Part shown: piece after piece, positions 25,316 to 33,371 of the stretch
Numbering within the stretch: position 1 is the stretch's first letter
Layout of the letters: every line of letters begins with the position of its first letter
DNA from: DASXMT01 sp963781305
GTDB lineage: Bacteria > Actinomycetota > Acidimicrobiia > Acidimicrobiales > RAAP-2
Length of the DNA stretch: 64,000 nt
Assembly: GCA_963781305.1 (NCBI GenBank)
Contig: CAWAFL010000001.1
Location: forward strand, 372,001 to 436,000
Direction of reading: 5' to 3'
Translations under genes and position numbers: made by a program
Notes under the pieces: generated by a model
Told to the model about the DNA's origin: nothing
Databases searched by the model: none
The model's input: the letters and a program-made list of their open reading frames with translations, nothing else

Positions 25316-26788
25316 TCACCTGGCGGCCCACCATCCCGGGCCCGCATCCACGGCTCCGGTTCGAGTGAGCGCATCACAAGCAGCCGCCGCACGAGCGAGG
25401 CCGAAACCGGTGCGGCGCATGATGGAGTCCATGGTGGTGGGCGAAGGCTCCAAGGCGGCCAGGACGTTGCGCTCGTCGTCGCCCAGCGCGACCTGATCGA
25501 AGGACTGCTGCCCGCCCGCGGGAGCGGAGGTCGAATGCGGGTCACGGATTCGCATTTGCACGAGGTCCGAGGGTTGATGGTGCTCACCATGCCCTGACCG
25601 CGCCCGCTCCCGCGCCGCCCGCTCTGACCTGGAGCCCGTTTCCGATGTGCCAGAGCGGGTCGACGTCGGTCTGCTCGACGATCGGTCCCGCCCCTTTGCC
25701 GCAACGAACGTCGAGGACTGGATGGCCGGCGCCGGAGCATCTTTTCCGCATCGGGACAGGGCCACCGCAGTCAGGACATCGTCGAGGTCGCGGACGGGCG
25801 TGCACCCGTCGACCAGCAACCCGTTGGTGCCCGCCGAGGCAGGACTCCGCACCGAGCCCGGCACGGCACAGACCGGTATGGACCGACGGGCTGCCGCTTC
25901 GGCGGTGTAAAGGGCTCCCCCACCGAGCTGGCACTCGACCACGACCACCACGTCAGAAAGCGCAGCAATGATGCGGTTCCGGGCCGGGAAGACGCGCGCC
26001 CGCGGGGTGGTTCCCAGGGCCGCCTCCGAGAACACCACGCCATGGCTTTCCACCTCGCGCCACAACGAAGCGTTGCTCTTCGGATAGAGGACGTCGAGAC
26101 CAGTGCCCACCACGGCAACCGGAGGGGCTGGATCGTCTCGCTCCGTTCGGAGCGCCCCGGTGTGGGCTGCCCCGTCGATACCCAGAGCCAGTCCCGATAC
26201 CACGACGACTCCGGCCGAGGCCAGGTCACGGCCCAGCTCGGACGCCGTCTGCAAACCGTACGCGGTAGCCGACCGGGTGCCGACGATCGCCACGCATGGC
26301 CGACCCCCGATCACCGAAGGCGTGCCGCGGGAGAAAAGCACGGCCGGTGCCCCGGGATCGCTCCGCAACGCCGCCGGGTAATCCGATGACGAGGGAAGAT
26401 GGACGGACACACGGGCGTCCTCGTACGCCGCGAGGACAGCGTCAGGGTCCGTGTCCCTTACCGCGGTCATGAATCGACGTTCCTCGTCGGCAGTGTGCCG
26501 ACCGCTGGCCAGAGCCTCCCACGCCCGGATCGGGTCTACGTCAGCCAGGATCTTTGCCAATCGCACCGGGGTCATTCCCGGCAAGCCGGCAAGGGCTGCG
26601 CCACAGGCCACGTCGGACCCGGGCCGAACGCCGACGTGCTCCCTTGGTCGGTTGAATGCCTGCTTTCTCCTGCGCTCCCCTGCTCGGGTGTCGGTCTTTG
26701 CAGGGGATTCAGTCTGTGCCCGGGTATCACTCTTTGCCCGGACGACTGTCTCTGGCTGGGTGCCGGCTTTCGCCTGGAAGTCAATCAT
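25316..26788 (-). CDS. dprA: DNA-processing protein DprA
   Basis: 490 residues, about 100 more than usual. The Rossmann-like core is complete: VAIVGTRSATAYGLQTASEL (near 167), VVVVSGLALGIDGAAHTGAL, AVVGTGLDVLYPKSN, FPARNRIIAALSDVVVVVEC and the C-terminal winged helix (SPTTMDSIMRRTGFGLARAA). DprA loads RecA on incoming single-stranded DNA. The extra length is an N-terminal extension (1-46) with repeated AKSDTRA-like motifs and a Ser/Arg-rich linker near 350-410. ATG 26788 overlaps the comM stop by four bases. Confidence 0.94.
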   Translation of the reverse strand: MIDFQAKAGTQPETVVRAKSDTRAQTESPAKTDTRAGERRRKQAFNRPREHVGVRPGSDVACGAALAGLPGMTPVRLAKILADVDPIRAWEALASGRHTADEERRFMTAVRDTDPDAVLAAYEDARVSVHLPSSSDYPAALRSDPGAPAVLFSRGTPSVIGGRPCVAIVGTRSATAYGLQTASELGRDLASAGVVVVSGLALGIDGAAHTGALRTERDDPAPPVAVVGTGLDVLYPKSNASLWREVESHGVVFSEAALGTTPRARVFPARNRIIAALSDVVVVVECQLGGGALYTAEAAARRSIPVCAVPGSVRSPASAGTNGLLVDGCTPVRDLDDVLTAVALSRCGKDAPAPAIQSSTFVAAKGRDRSSSRPTSTRSGTSETGSRSERAARERARSGHGEHHQPSDLVQMRIRDPHSTSAPAGGQQSFDQVALGDDERNVLAALEPSPTTMDSIMRRTGFGLARAAAACDALTRTGAVDAGPGWWAAR

Positions 26789-28323
26789 GATTCGAACCCC
26801 AGCAACGCCCCACGGCGTGACCTCAGGACAAGAGCCTCGTGGACGTGAGCGGCCTCGACGGTGTCGCCGGCGCGGTCGAGGTCTGCCACCGTGCGTGCGA
26901 TCCGTCGAACCCGGTGGAGACCACGAGCGCTCAGGGTCCCGTCTCGGAGGCACAACTCCAAGAGCGCGGCCGCTCCGTCGGTCATCGGGGCTGATTCGTC
27001 CAGCTGGGGACCGGGAAGCTCGGCGTTCGAACGGAACCCGCGATGAGCCGCTTGCGCCCTGGCCTCAGCCACCCGCGTAGCCACGGCTTCCGTCGGTTCC
27101 CCGGGCACGCCGCTTACCAGGTCGTCCACCGATGGCCTGTCGACACGAATGGCCAGATCGAATCGATCGAGCAGCGGCGCCGACAGACGGCGGGCGTACC
27201 GTTCCTTGGCCCCGACCGAGCACCGGCACGCTCCGGGAAGACCGCCCTCGCCGCAGGGACACGGGTTCATGGCCGCGACCAAGAGGAATCTGGCCGGGAA
27301 CGTGGCCGTTCCCCGAGCCCGGCTCACCCGGACCTGCCGCTCCTCGAGTGGCTGACGCAAGGCGTCGAGGACGATGGTCGAAAACTCCCCCATCTCGTCG
27401 AGGAAGAGCACTCCTCCGTGGGCCAGGCTGATCTCACCCGGTCGCATCCACGCCGTACCCCCGCCGATCATCGAAACGGGCGAGGCACCGTGATGGGGGG
27501 CTCGGAACGGGGGACGCTCGATGAGGCCCTCGCCGGGAAGGGGAAGTCCTGCGGCCGAGTGAATGCGGCTCACCTCGAGACCCGTGGTTCGATCCAGATC
27601 GGGCAGAAGGCCCGGGAGGCGGGTGGCCAACATGGTCTTGCCCGATCCCGGCGGTCCCACCAGCAGCAGGTGATGGGCTCCCGCTGCTGCCACCTCGATC
27701 GCACGGCGGGCGAAGGGCTGACCGGTCACGTCGGCCAGATCGCGGCGGTCATGGGAACCGGACGGATCAGGCCGCGAGCGCTGCGCCACGGCAGGACGTG
27801 AGGGCCGCCGTGGCCAGGGCCGACGCCCGGCCAGGCACTCGACGAGCGGACGCAGGCAGACGGCGGCGCGCACGTCTCCGTGTTCGGGTAGCCGCGCTTC
27901 GTGCGCGCTGGCCTCGGGTACCACCAAGGTGTGGCCCCGGAGCGCCTCAGCCAGCACGACCATGCCGGTGAGCCCACGCAGGGAGCCATCCAAGCCCAGC
28001 TCACCAACAAAGGCCAGGCCGTCGACGGCGTCTCGATCCAGCTCTCCGGAAGCGACGAGCAGGCCGATGGCGATGGGGAGATCGAGGCCGGCGCCTCCCT
28101 TTCTGACGCCAGATGGCGCCAGGTTGACGGTGACCCGTCGCAGAGGCCAGGTCAGCCCGCTGGAAAGCAAGGCCGCTCGAACCCGGTCGCGTGACTCACG
28201 AACAGCGGCGTCGGGCAGACCGACGACAGTGAAGCCGGGCAACCCGTTGGACACATGCACCTCGACCGAGACGCGGGTCCCGTTCACCCCGACCAGGACG
28301 GCGGAGGGAATGGTGGCAATCAT
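26785..28323 (-). CDS. comM: ComM/YifB-type Mg-chelatase-like AAA ATPase
   Basis: 512 residues, normal length. The N-terminal Lon-like fold (TRVSVEVHVSNGLPGFTVVG; VTVNLAPSGVRKGGAGLDLP) is followed by Walker A GPPGSGKTML near 228, Walker B VLFLDEMGEF near 305 and a Cys-rich MNPCPCGEGG with CRC downstream. ComM is a hexameric helicase aiding integration of transformed DNA. It overlaps dprA by four bases, as in many actinobacteria. ATG 28323 (MIATIPSAVLVGVNG) matches family N-termini. Confidence 0.95.
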   Translation of the reverse strand: MIATIPSAVLVGVNGTRVSVEVHVSNGLPGFTVVGLPDAAVRESRDRVRAALLSSGLTWPLRRVTVNLAPSGVRKGGAGLDLPIAIGLLVASGELDRDAVDGLAFVGELGLDGSLRGLTGMVVLAEALRGHTLVVPEASAHEARLPEHGDVRAAVCLRPLVECLAGRRPWPRRPSRPAVAQRSRPDPSGSHDRRDLADVTGQPFARRAIEVAAAGAHHLLLVGPPGSGKTMLATRLPGLLPDLDRTTGLEVSRIHSAAGLPLPGEGLIERPPFRAPHHGASPVSMIGGGTAWMRPGEISLAHGGVLFLDEMGEFSTIVLDALRQPLEERQVRVSRARGTATFPARFLLVAAMNPCPCGEGGLPGACRCSVGAKERYARRLSAPLLDRFDLAIRVDRPSVDDLVSGVPGEPTEAVATRVAEARAQAAHRGFRSNAELPGPQLDESAPMTDGAAALLELCLRDGTLSARGLHRVRRIARTVADLDRAGDTVEAAHVHEALVLRSRRGALLGFES

Positions 28324-28486
28324 GACGCCTCCCATCCAGACAGTCCGATCCCGCGCCACCTCGCAGCGAAGGCAGTGTCCAGGGATCAGATCTCATTGAT
28401 GGAGGGCCGAACCGGGTCAATGTTCCCGGTAAGTGCCGGCCGCTCGAGGCACGCACAAGACCCTACCGAGAGGGTCTGACACCGGG

Positions 28487-28570
28487 CTCCGGAACTGTCT
28501 CTCCGGAACTGTCTCTCCGGAACTGTCTCTCCGGAACTGTCTCTCCGGAACTGTCTCTCCGGAACTGTCT
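28487..28570. repeat. 14-bp tandem array, six identical copies
   Basis: CTCCGGAACTGTCT is repeated six times without a break. It starts 16 bp beyond the marR stop on that gene's downstream side, in the gap before comM. All six copies match exactly, which suggests recent expansion or homogenisation. No spacers, so it is not CRISPR. Confidence 0.97.
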
Positions 28571-28586
28571 ATAGCCCGTGCTGCCC

Positions 28587-29042
28587 TTACGACCGGGATG
28601 TGCCGGGAAGGGTGCTCTGCTGACCCGTGGCTTCCCGAAATTCACGGAGCAGCGTCGTGTTATTCAGCGCCATGAGCAACGTTTTGAGCTGAGCGAACTC
28701 CTCGGGGCCGAGTTCTCTCGCCATGTCGTTCTCAATGGCCGAGACAGTGGTGCGCAATTTGTCCCTGGCCGCCATCCCGCGATCGGTGAGCTCAATCCGT
28801 CGTGATCGCTTGTCTTCGGGGTCGACCCGCCGCACCAGATATCCGAGGTCCTCGAGCTCACGCAACAAATAGTTCATAGCCTGCTTGCTCATCCCGGCCT
28901 CGGCGGCAACGTCGGACGGCCGACGGCCATGGGGTCCCGGGTAGCGCAGCACGGCGGAGTGAGCCGGGACCAAGTCGGTGAACCCAGCGGCACGCATCGC
29001 ATTGAGCATCCGGTTTCGGATGGCCTCGACGGGCATGCGCAT
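28587..29042 (-). CDS. MarR-family transcriptional regulator
   Basis: 151 residues with the winged-helix layout of MarR: a dimerisation helix at the start, HSAVLRYPGPHGRRPSDVAA, the recognition helix GMSKQAMNYLLRELEDLGYL (50-69), and the wing RRVDPEDKRSRRIELTDRG. It is divergent from a cupin gene, and the 121-bp gap contains two TAAAG-N3-CTTTA palindromes, suggesting that it represses both genes until a small phenolic or similar ligand binds. Confidence 0.93.
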   Translation of the reverse strand: MRMPVEAIRNRMLNAMRAAGFTDLVPAHSAVLRYPGPHGRRPSDVAAEAGMSKQAMNYLLRELEDLGYLVRRVDPEDKRSRRIELTDRGMAARDKLRTTVSAIENDMARELGPEEFAQLKTLLMALNNTTLLREFREATGQQSTLPGTSRS

Positions 29043-29089
29043 CAGCGCCCCGATCAGCGGCGGGTCATTTGCGATCTCGGTTTCTTTAA

Positions 29090-29102
29090 TAAAGCCACTT
29101 TA
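29090..29102. promoter_or_regulatory. Candidate MarR operator 1
   Basis: TAAAG-CCA-CTTTA, a 5+3+5 inverted repeat in the marR-cupin intergenic region, 48 bp upstream of marR. The same half-sites recur 40 bp away. Binding is inferred. Confidence 0.6.
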
Positions 29103-29129
29103 CATCCGTGGGAGACCAACATACACTGA

Positions 29130-29142
29130 TAAAGACGCTTTA
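29130..29142. promoter_or_regulatory. Candidate MarR operator 2
   Basis: TAAAG-ACG-CTTTA, with arms identical to operator 1; centres are 40 bp apart, close to four helical turns. It lies 22-34 bp upstream of the cupin start, where a repressor would block RNA polymerase. Confidence 0.6.
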
Positions 29143-29163
29143 CTAATCAGACTGAGGAATGAG

Positions 29164-29640
29164 ATGAACGAGATGAGCACCGATACAAAGTCCCCCATCC
29201 AACTTCATGCCCTCACGGTCAGGTTTCTCCTCGACGAGGTCGATACGGGCGGAGCCGCCACCGTCTTCGAGACCGTTGTCCCCGTCGGTGCTTTCGTCCC
29301 GCCACCGCACAGCCATGACGGGTTCGAAGAGACGATCTATGTGCAACGCGGCACCTTTACCGTCGCCATCGATGGGACGAGCCAGGAATTCGGCGCGGGT
29401 CAAGCTGCCTTCATCGGACGGGGACAGGTCCACAGCTTTGACAATTCCGGCGGGGTCGACGGGGCCTTCTTGTCAGTGGCCACCCCGGGCATCTTCGGGA
29501 CGGCCTACTTCTTGGAGATTGCCGAGGTGCTCGCGGCATCGCCCGATGGCCCACCCGATAAGGGCGCGATGTTCGCCGTGATGCAGCGCCACGGGCTCAC
29601 TCCCGCTCTGCCGGGCCTGCTGGCGGCCCCGGCCAACTGA
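29164..29640 (+). CDS. Cupin-domain protein
   Basis: 158 residues with one cupin barrel: motif 1 PPPHSHDGFEETIYVQRGTF (47-66) supplies the metal ligands, and motif 2 is GQAAFIGRGQVHSFDNSG (near 80-97). This organisation resembles quercetinase or cupin isomerase relatives; the reaction is not known. GAGG at 29154-29157 is six bases before ATG 29164; a second ATG at 29173 is possible. It is divergent from marR and probably under its control. Confidence 0.9.
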   Translation: MNEMSTDTKSPIQLHALTVRFLLDEVDTGGAATVFETVVPVGAFVPPPHSHDGFEETIYVQRGTFTVAIDGTSQEFGAGQAAFIGRGQVHSFDNSGGVDGAFLSVATPGIFGTAYFLEIAEVLAASPDGPPDKGAMFAVMQRHGLTPALPGLLAAPAN

Positions 29641-29673
29641 TCCAACCCACCCCGCCAACTGATCCAACCCACC
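29632..29673. repeat. 22-bp duplication of the cupin stop region
   Basis: GCCAACTGATCCAACCCACC occurs at 29632-29651 and 29654-29673. The first copy contains the last codons and the TGA stop (29638-29640) of the cupin gene; the second is directly downstream. Confidence 0.92.
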
Positions 29674-29834
29674 TATGTGGCGTGAGGACAAAACTCGTGC
29701 CGATAGCCCTGCCCGAAGTTGTCGATCGGCCACCCGGCCAGATGGCTGCCTGTGCACGGAGACGTTCGAGTGTTGCCGGGATTCTGGCTGCCGAAAGGGG
29801 CAACTCGTCCCGGTGGGCCAAGCGGCCCAGTGCC

Positions 29835-29890
29835 GCCTACTGCCCTTGAGCCTCCCATGCCCCTGAAGGCTCCCTACTGCCCCTTGAACA
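29835..29890. repeat. Duplicated stop region of an enoyl-CoA hydratase gene
   Basis: CTACTGCCCTTGAG near 29838 and CTACTGCCCCTTGAAC from 29874 are copies; the latter holds the TAG stop (29874-29876) and last codons of the minus-strand gene. The rest of the 233-bp gap (29674-29834) shows nothing recognisable. Confidence 0.7.
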
Positions 29891-30668
29891 CGGGGTCCCG
29901 CTTCTCCGTAAACGCTTTGAGCGCCTCCCATGTGTCCTGCGAACCGAAGTTCACCGTCTGCGAGCGGGCCTCATCTTCCAACGCCTGGTCCATGGATACG
30001 GCCAATGAGTTGTTGAGCATGGTCTTGGTCATAGACAGGGCCAGCGGAGGGCCGGCGGCCAGGCGTCGAGCCCAATCATCGACGAAGGCATCGAGCTCGG
30101 CTGCCGGCACCACCCGGTTGACGATTCCGAACTCGGCTGCTTCGGCCGCACTGATGATGTCGGCGAAGAAGGCCAGCTCCTTGGCCCGGTGGAGCCCGAT
30201 CATTCGGGGAAGCAGCCACGAGGACCCGAAGTCGACCGACAACCCGCGCTTGGAGAAGATCTCTGAGAATCGAGCGGTCTCGGAGGCCACCACCAGATCG
30301 CAGCCCAGGGCCAGGCTCATGCCGGCCCCCGCCGCCACCCCGCCGACCTTGGCGATGGTGGGTTTGGGGAACCGATGGAGGCGCATGGCCACGTCCCCCA
30401 GAGCCCGCATCTGGACCAGGTATGGGTCACCGGGCCGCCCGGCCACCTCACTCGTGGCTCCAAGATCAGCGCCCGAGCAAAACGCGTCCCCGGCGCCGGT
30501 CATCACCATGACCCGGTCGTTCCGGTCAGTGGCGACGTCGTCGAATGTGGCCAGGAGCTCCCTCCACATCACGCCGTCGGCCGCGTTCTTGCGGGCCGGT
30601 CGGTTCATAGTCACCGTGACGACGCCCTCGAAGCGTTCCACGATCAAGGTCTCGAGCTCGGTCGACAT
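29874..30668 (-). CDS. Enoyl-CoA hydratase/isomerase family protein
   Basis: 264 residues of the crotonase fold: GVVTVTMNRPARKNAADGVM (15-34), oxyanion loops DAFCSGADLG (near 61) and AKVGGVAAGAGMSLALGCDL (near 105), and RGLSVDFGSSWLLPRMIG near 143, a pattern common in PaaG-like and related isomerases. It is inserted between comM and yraN, genes that are close in mycobacteria. Substrate unknown. ATG 30668 gives the standard N-terminus. Confidence 0.9.
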   Translation of the reverse strand: MSTELETLIVERFEGVVTVTMNRPARKNAADGVMWRELLATFDDVATDRNDRVMVMTGAGDAFCSGADLGATSEVAGRPGDPYLVQMRALGDVAMRLHRFPKPTIAKVGGVAAGAGMSLALGCDLVVASETARFSEIFSKRGLSVDFGSSWLLPRMIGLHRAKELAFFADIISAAEAAEFGIVNRVVPAAELDAFVDDWARRLAAGPPLALSMTKTMLNNSLAVSMDQALEDEARSQTVNFGSQDTWEALKAFTEKRDPVFKGQ

Positions 30669-30805
30669 GGGGGCCACCCTACTGGGGCACAGAGGCTGGC
30701 CACCGTTGCACAGGAGGTCGATCCTACGGGCACGATTGGCCGCCCGGCGCCCCCGCAGCGGGCGGTGCCTTCTCCAGAACGACTCCACCAGCAAGAGATC
30801 CTTAC

Positions 30806-30840
30806 AACGCCTCTTCGATCTCTAGAACGCCTCTTCGATC
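30806..30840. repeat. 20-bp duplication of the yraN stop region
   Basis: AACGCCTCTTCGATC occurs at 30806-30820 and 30826-30840. The second copy encodes the last residues of YraN on the minus strand next to its TAG stop; the first is the duplicate downstream of that stop. Confidence 0.88.
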
Positions 30841-31199
30841 ACGTCCACCTGCCCGGCAGTGACGGAGACGACGTCGAAGCGAACGTCTACCAATGAGCGG
30901 CCCGAGGCCGGCGTCAGCTCGGACAACCACCGCCGGGCGAGCTGTCGGATGCGACGCTGCTTGGCCGGGAGCACCGCTTCCGCTCCCGTTCCGAACCGAT
31001 CGGTGGTCCTGGTTTTCACCTCGCAGAACACCACCGTCCGTCCGCGCCGCACGATGAGGTCGACCTCCCCTTCGCGCCGGCGCCAGTTCCGCTCGAGCAC
31101 CTCGTAGCCTTCGTCCTCGTACCACTGGGCTGCCAGGGCCTCTCCCTCGGAACCGAGGGCTCTACGGGGGTCCGGGCGCCACTCGGCGCCCGGGGTCAC
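30822..31199 (-). CDS. yraN: YraN (UPF0102) nuclease-like protein
   Basis: 125 residues, normal size. The restriction-endonuclease-like core is seen in ALGSEGEALAAQWYEDEGYE (15-34), GEVDLIVRRGRTVVFCEVKT (43-62; E43, D45, E59, K61 form the motif) and RFDVVSVTAG near 110. Family function is still unclear; a Holliday-junction nuclease-like role has been proposed. GTG 31199 overlaps the DUF2469 stop by four bases. The 3' end is partly duplicated downstream. Confidence 0.93.
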   Translation of the reverse strand: MTPGAEWRPDPRRALGSEGEALAAQWYEDEGYEVLERNWRRREGEVDLIVRRGRTVVFCEVKTRTTDRFGTGAEAVLPAKQRRIRQLARRWLSELTPASGRSLVDVRFDVVSVTAGQVDVIEEAF

Positions 31200-31489
31200 A
31201 GCTCCTTCTCGGGAAGCCGCTCGATGTTGACGTCTCGGAAGGTCAGAATGCGAACCGAGGGCACGAATCGGGCCGGGCGGTACATGTCCCACACCCAAGC
31301 ATCATTGAGGGTGACCTCGACGCAGGCCGGGTTGGTGCCCTCCTTCACCGAGACATCCACCTCATTGGCCAGGTAGAAACGGCGTTCGGTCTCGACCACG
31401 TAGGAGAACAGAGGCAGGACGGCCCGGTACTCCTGCACCAACGCGAGCTCGATCTCCGATTCGTATCGTTCGAGATCCTCTTCGCTCAT
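31196..31489 (-). CDS. DUF2469 family protein
   Basis: 97 residues, MSEEDLERYESEIELALVQE at the start, then SYVVETERRFYLANEVDVSV and a C-terminal FVPSVRILTFRDVNIERLPE. This small acidic protein is conserved in actinobacteria next to yraN and rnhB; no function is known. Here rnhB is missing from the locus and the gene overlaps yraN by four bases. Confidence 0.93.
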   Translation of the reverse strand: MSEEDLERYESEIELALVQEYRAVLPLFSYVVETERRFYLANEVDVSVKEGTNPACVEVTLNDAWVWDMYRPARFVPSVRILTFRDVNIERLPEKEL

Positions 31490-31571
31490 CGGAGAGCGCT
31501 CATCACAGCGTGTTCATCGGGCCACAGCCATCGCCACAGCACAGTACCTCGCACAGGAGGAAGGATCCCGG

Positions 31572-31925
31572 TCAGGGACGGACAGTGCGGCGCTCCTTGA
31601 TCTTGGCCGACTTTCCGTGGCGTTCCCGCAGGTAATAGAGCTTCGCTCGGCGTACATCGCCCAGCGATACCACCTCGGTCTTGGCAATGATCGGGGAATG
31701 CACAGGAAACGTGCGCTCGACCCCGACGCCAAAGCTCACCTTGCGAACGGTGAACGTCTCCCGGACCCCGGTGCCCTGTCGACGAATGACAGCTCCTTGG
31801 AATACCTGGACACGCTCTCGCGTGCCTTCCACCACCCGCACGTGGACCTTCACCGAGTCGCCGGGGCGGAACTCAGGAATGTCGTCGCGCAGGCTGTCGC
31901 GGTCGATGATGTCGGTCGGGTTCAT
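31572..31925 (-). CDS. rplS: 50S ribosomal protein L19
   Basis: 117 residues, standard length, with FRPGDSVKVHVRVVEGTRER, QVFQGAVIRRQGTGVRETFT, FGVGVERTFPVHSPII and the basic C-terminus YYLRERHGKSAKIKER. L19 sits at the 30S-50S interface. The gene follows trmD after 121 bp. Signal peptidase (lepB) and rnhB, which follow it in mycobacteria, are absent. Confidence 0.98.
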   Translation of the reverse strand: MNPTDIIDRDSLRDDIPEFRPGDSVKVHVRVVEGTRERVQVFQGAVIRRQGTGVRETFTVRKVSFGVGVERTFPVHSPIIAKTEVVSLGDVRRAKLYYLRERHGKSAKIKERRTVRP

Positions 31926-31983
31926 GGGGCGCGTTTCTCCACGGATAGCTGTGCGTCACTGCCCGCCGGGACCCTGGACAGCG

Positions 31984-31995
31984 CCGCACGTGCGG
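31984..31995. other. Perfect 12-bp palindrome upstream of rplS
   Basis: CCGCACGTGCGG lies in the 121-bp trmD-rplS gap, about 60 bp before the rplS start. It could be a regulatory site or a transcript hairpin; no T-run follows. Confidence 0.35.
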
Positions 31996-32046
31996 AGTTG
32001 ACCTGGGCATTCTGGCGAAACCGGCTTGGACCGGCCCCGACGAGGC

Positions 32047-32817
32047 TCACCAATCGTAGCCGTGTTCGACGAGGAGGTGCACCTCATCGTGTTCAACCAG
32101 GAGCTTGACCTCGTCAGGCGTCAGTCCACCACGGGCTGCTATCAGATCGGGGCGGCGGGTCAGGGTTCTGGCCAGGGCATTTGCCAACCGCCATCGACGA
32201 ATCCGTCCGTGGTCGCCCGACCGGAGCACAGCGGGAACCTCCCAGTCCCGAAATTCGGCCGGCCGGGTGTAGTGCGGATACTCGAGGAGACCATCGGTGA
32301 AGCTCTCCTCCCCCGCCGATTCGTCGTTGCCCAGGACACCAGGCAGGAGACGGGCAACGGCCTCCACCACGACCAGGGCCGCCAGTTCGCCTCCGGCCAG
32401 GACGAAGTCCCCAACCGAGATCTCGTCGTCGACCAGATGGTCGGCGACCCGCTGGTCCACACCCTCATAGCGACCGCACAACATCGAGAAGCCCTCCGCC
32501 GACCCGGCTAGTTCGGTGGCCACCCCCTGATCGAAGCGACGACCCGACGGAGTGAGCAGGATCAACGGCCGGGGCAGGCCCTCGGGGCTCGATGCCACCG
32601 CTTCCACGCAGCCGAACACCGGCCCGGGGGCGAGCACCATCCCCGCCCCCCCGCCGAACGGCGAGTCGTCAACGGAGCGACGAGGATCCTGAGCGGCGGA
32701 ACGGAGGTCGTGGACCCGCAGATCGAGATCTCCCTGGGCCCGGGCACGGCCCAAGATGGACGCGCCGGCGTAGCCGTCGATGATCTCTGGGAAGATGGTG
32801 AAGACGTCGATGCGCAC
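32047..32817 (-). CDS. trmD: tRNA (guanine-N1-)-methyltransferase TrmD
   Basis: 256 residues, as in E. coli. The SPOUT trefoil knot is visible: DSPFGGGAGMVLAPGPVFG (near 54), LCGRYEGVDQRVADHLVDDE (near 110), and FVLAGGELAALVVVEAVARL near 137. TrmD methylates G37 of tRNAs reading CNN and some other codons, preventing frameshifts. GTG 32817 gives the conserved MRIDVFTIFPE start and begins 13 bp after the rimM stop. Confidence 0.97.
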   Translation of the reverse strand: MRIDVFTIFPEIIDGYAGASILGRARAQGDLDLRVHDLRSAAQDPRRSVDDSPFGGGAGMVLAPGPVFGCVEAVASSPEGLPRPLILLTPSGRRFDQGVATELAGSAEGFSMLCGRYEGVDQRVADHLVDDEISVGDFVLAGGELAALVVVEAVARLLPGVLGNDESAGEESFTDGLLEYPHYTRPAEFRDWEVPAVLRSGDHGRIRRWRLANALARTLTRRPDLIAARGGLTPDEVKLLVEHDEVHLLVEHGYDW

Positions 32818-32830
32818 AGCCGTCCCGACC

Positions 32831-33358
32831 TCAGTCGAGGTCGAAGAGACCGTCGGGGGCATCGATGGTCACCCGCACACCTGGCTCGTTGGCCACCACG
32901 AAACGCAGGGGCACGAGAGCGCCGGTCGACAGCACCAGGAGGTCGCTGGCCGGATTGGCCTGCACGCTCTCGACGGTGCCGAGCACCGCGCCGTCCGTGT
33001 CGACCGCCTCCGACCCGACCAGGTCGTGGACCCACAGGACGTCGGGATCATCGAGCGGCGGGGCGAACAATTCGGTTCCTCGCAGGGCCTCGGCGGCGTC
33101 GATGCCGTTGCACGCCTCGAACTGCACGATCCATCGGCCCTGGTGAGCAGAGGAACGTACCACCTGGTACTCGGTTCCGTCCTCGCCGGCCAGGACGGAT
33201 CCGGCCGCTACCCGCTCATCCCGGTTGGTGGACAGGGAAACGATGACGTCACCACGGAGACCGTGCGGCTTGACGATGGTGCCCACGTGGAGCAACGGTC
33301 GATCTGGTGCGCCCTGGCCGTGATCGGCGGGCGTACCGGACGTGCCCGTCTCGGACAC
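32831..33358 (-). CDS. rimM: 16S rRNA processing protein RimM
   Basis: 175 residues. The RimM barrel begins at LLHVGTIVKPHGLRGDVIVS (near 23), and the PRC-barrel half contains VHDLVGSEAVDTDGAVLGTV and PLRFVVANEPGVRVTIDAPD; the C-terminus GLFDLD matches family ends. RimM helps mature the 30S head with ribosomal protein S19. GTG 33358 lies 13 bases after the khpA stop; a later start is possible because the first 20 residues are low complexity. Confidence 0.94.
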   Translation of the reverse strand: MSETGTSGTPADHGQGAPDRPLLHVGTIVKPHGLRGDVIVSLSTNRDERVAAGSVLAGEDGTEYQVVRSSAHQGRWIVQFEACNGIDAAEALRGTELFAPPLDDPDVLWVHDLVGSEAVDTDGAVLGTVESVQANPASDLLVLSTGALVPLRFVVANEPGVRVTIDAPDGLFDLD

Positions 33359-33371
33359 GAAGGAGATCGCC

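Noticed and set aside
28487..28570. CRISPR array
   Set aside because: Units are contiguous with no spacers; the same holds for the arrays at 15847, 43814 and 10416, and no cas gene is present.
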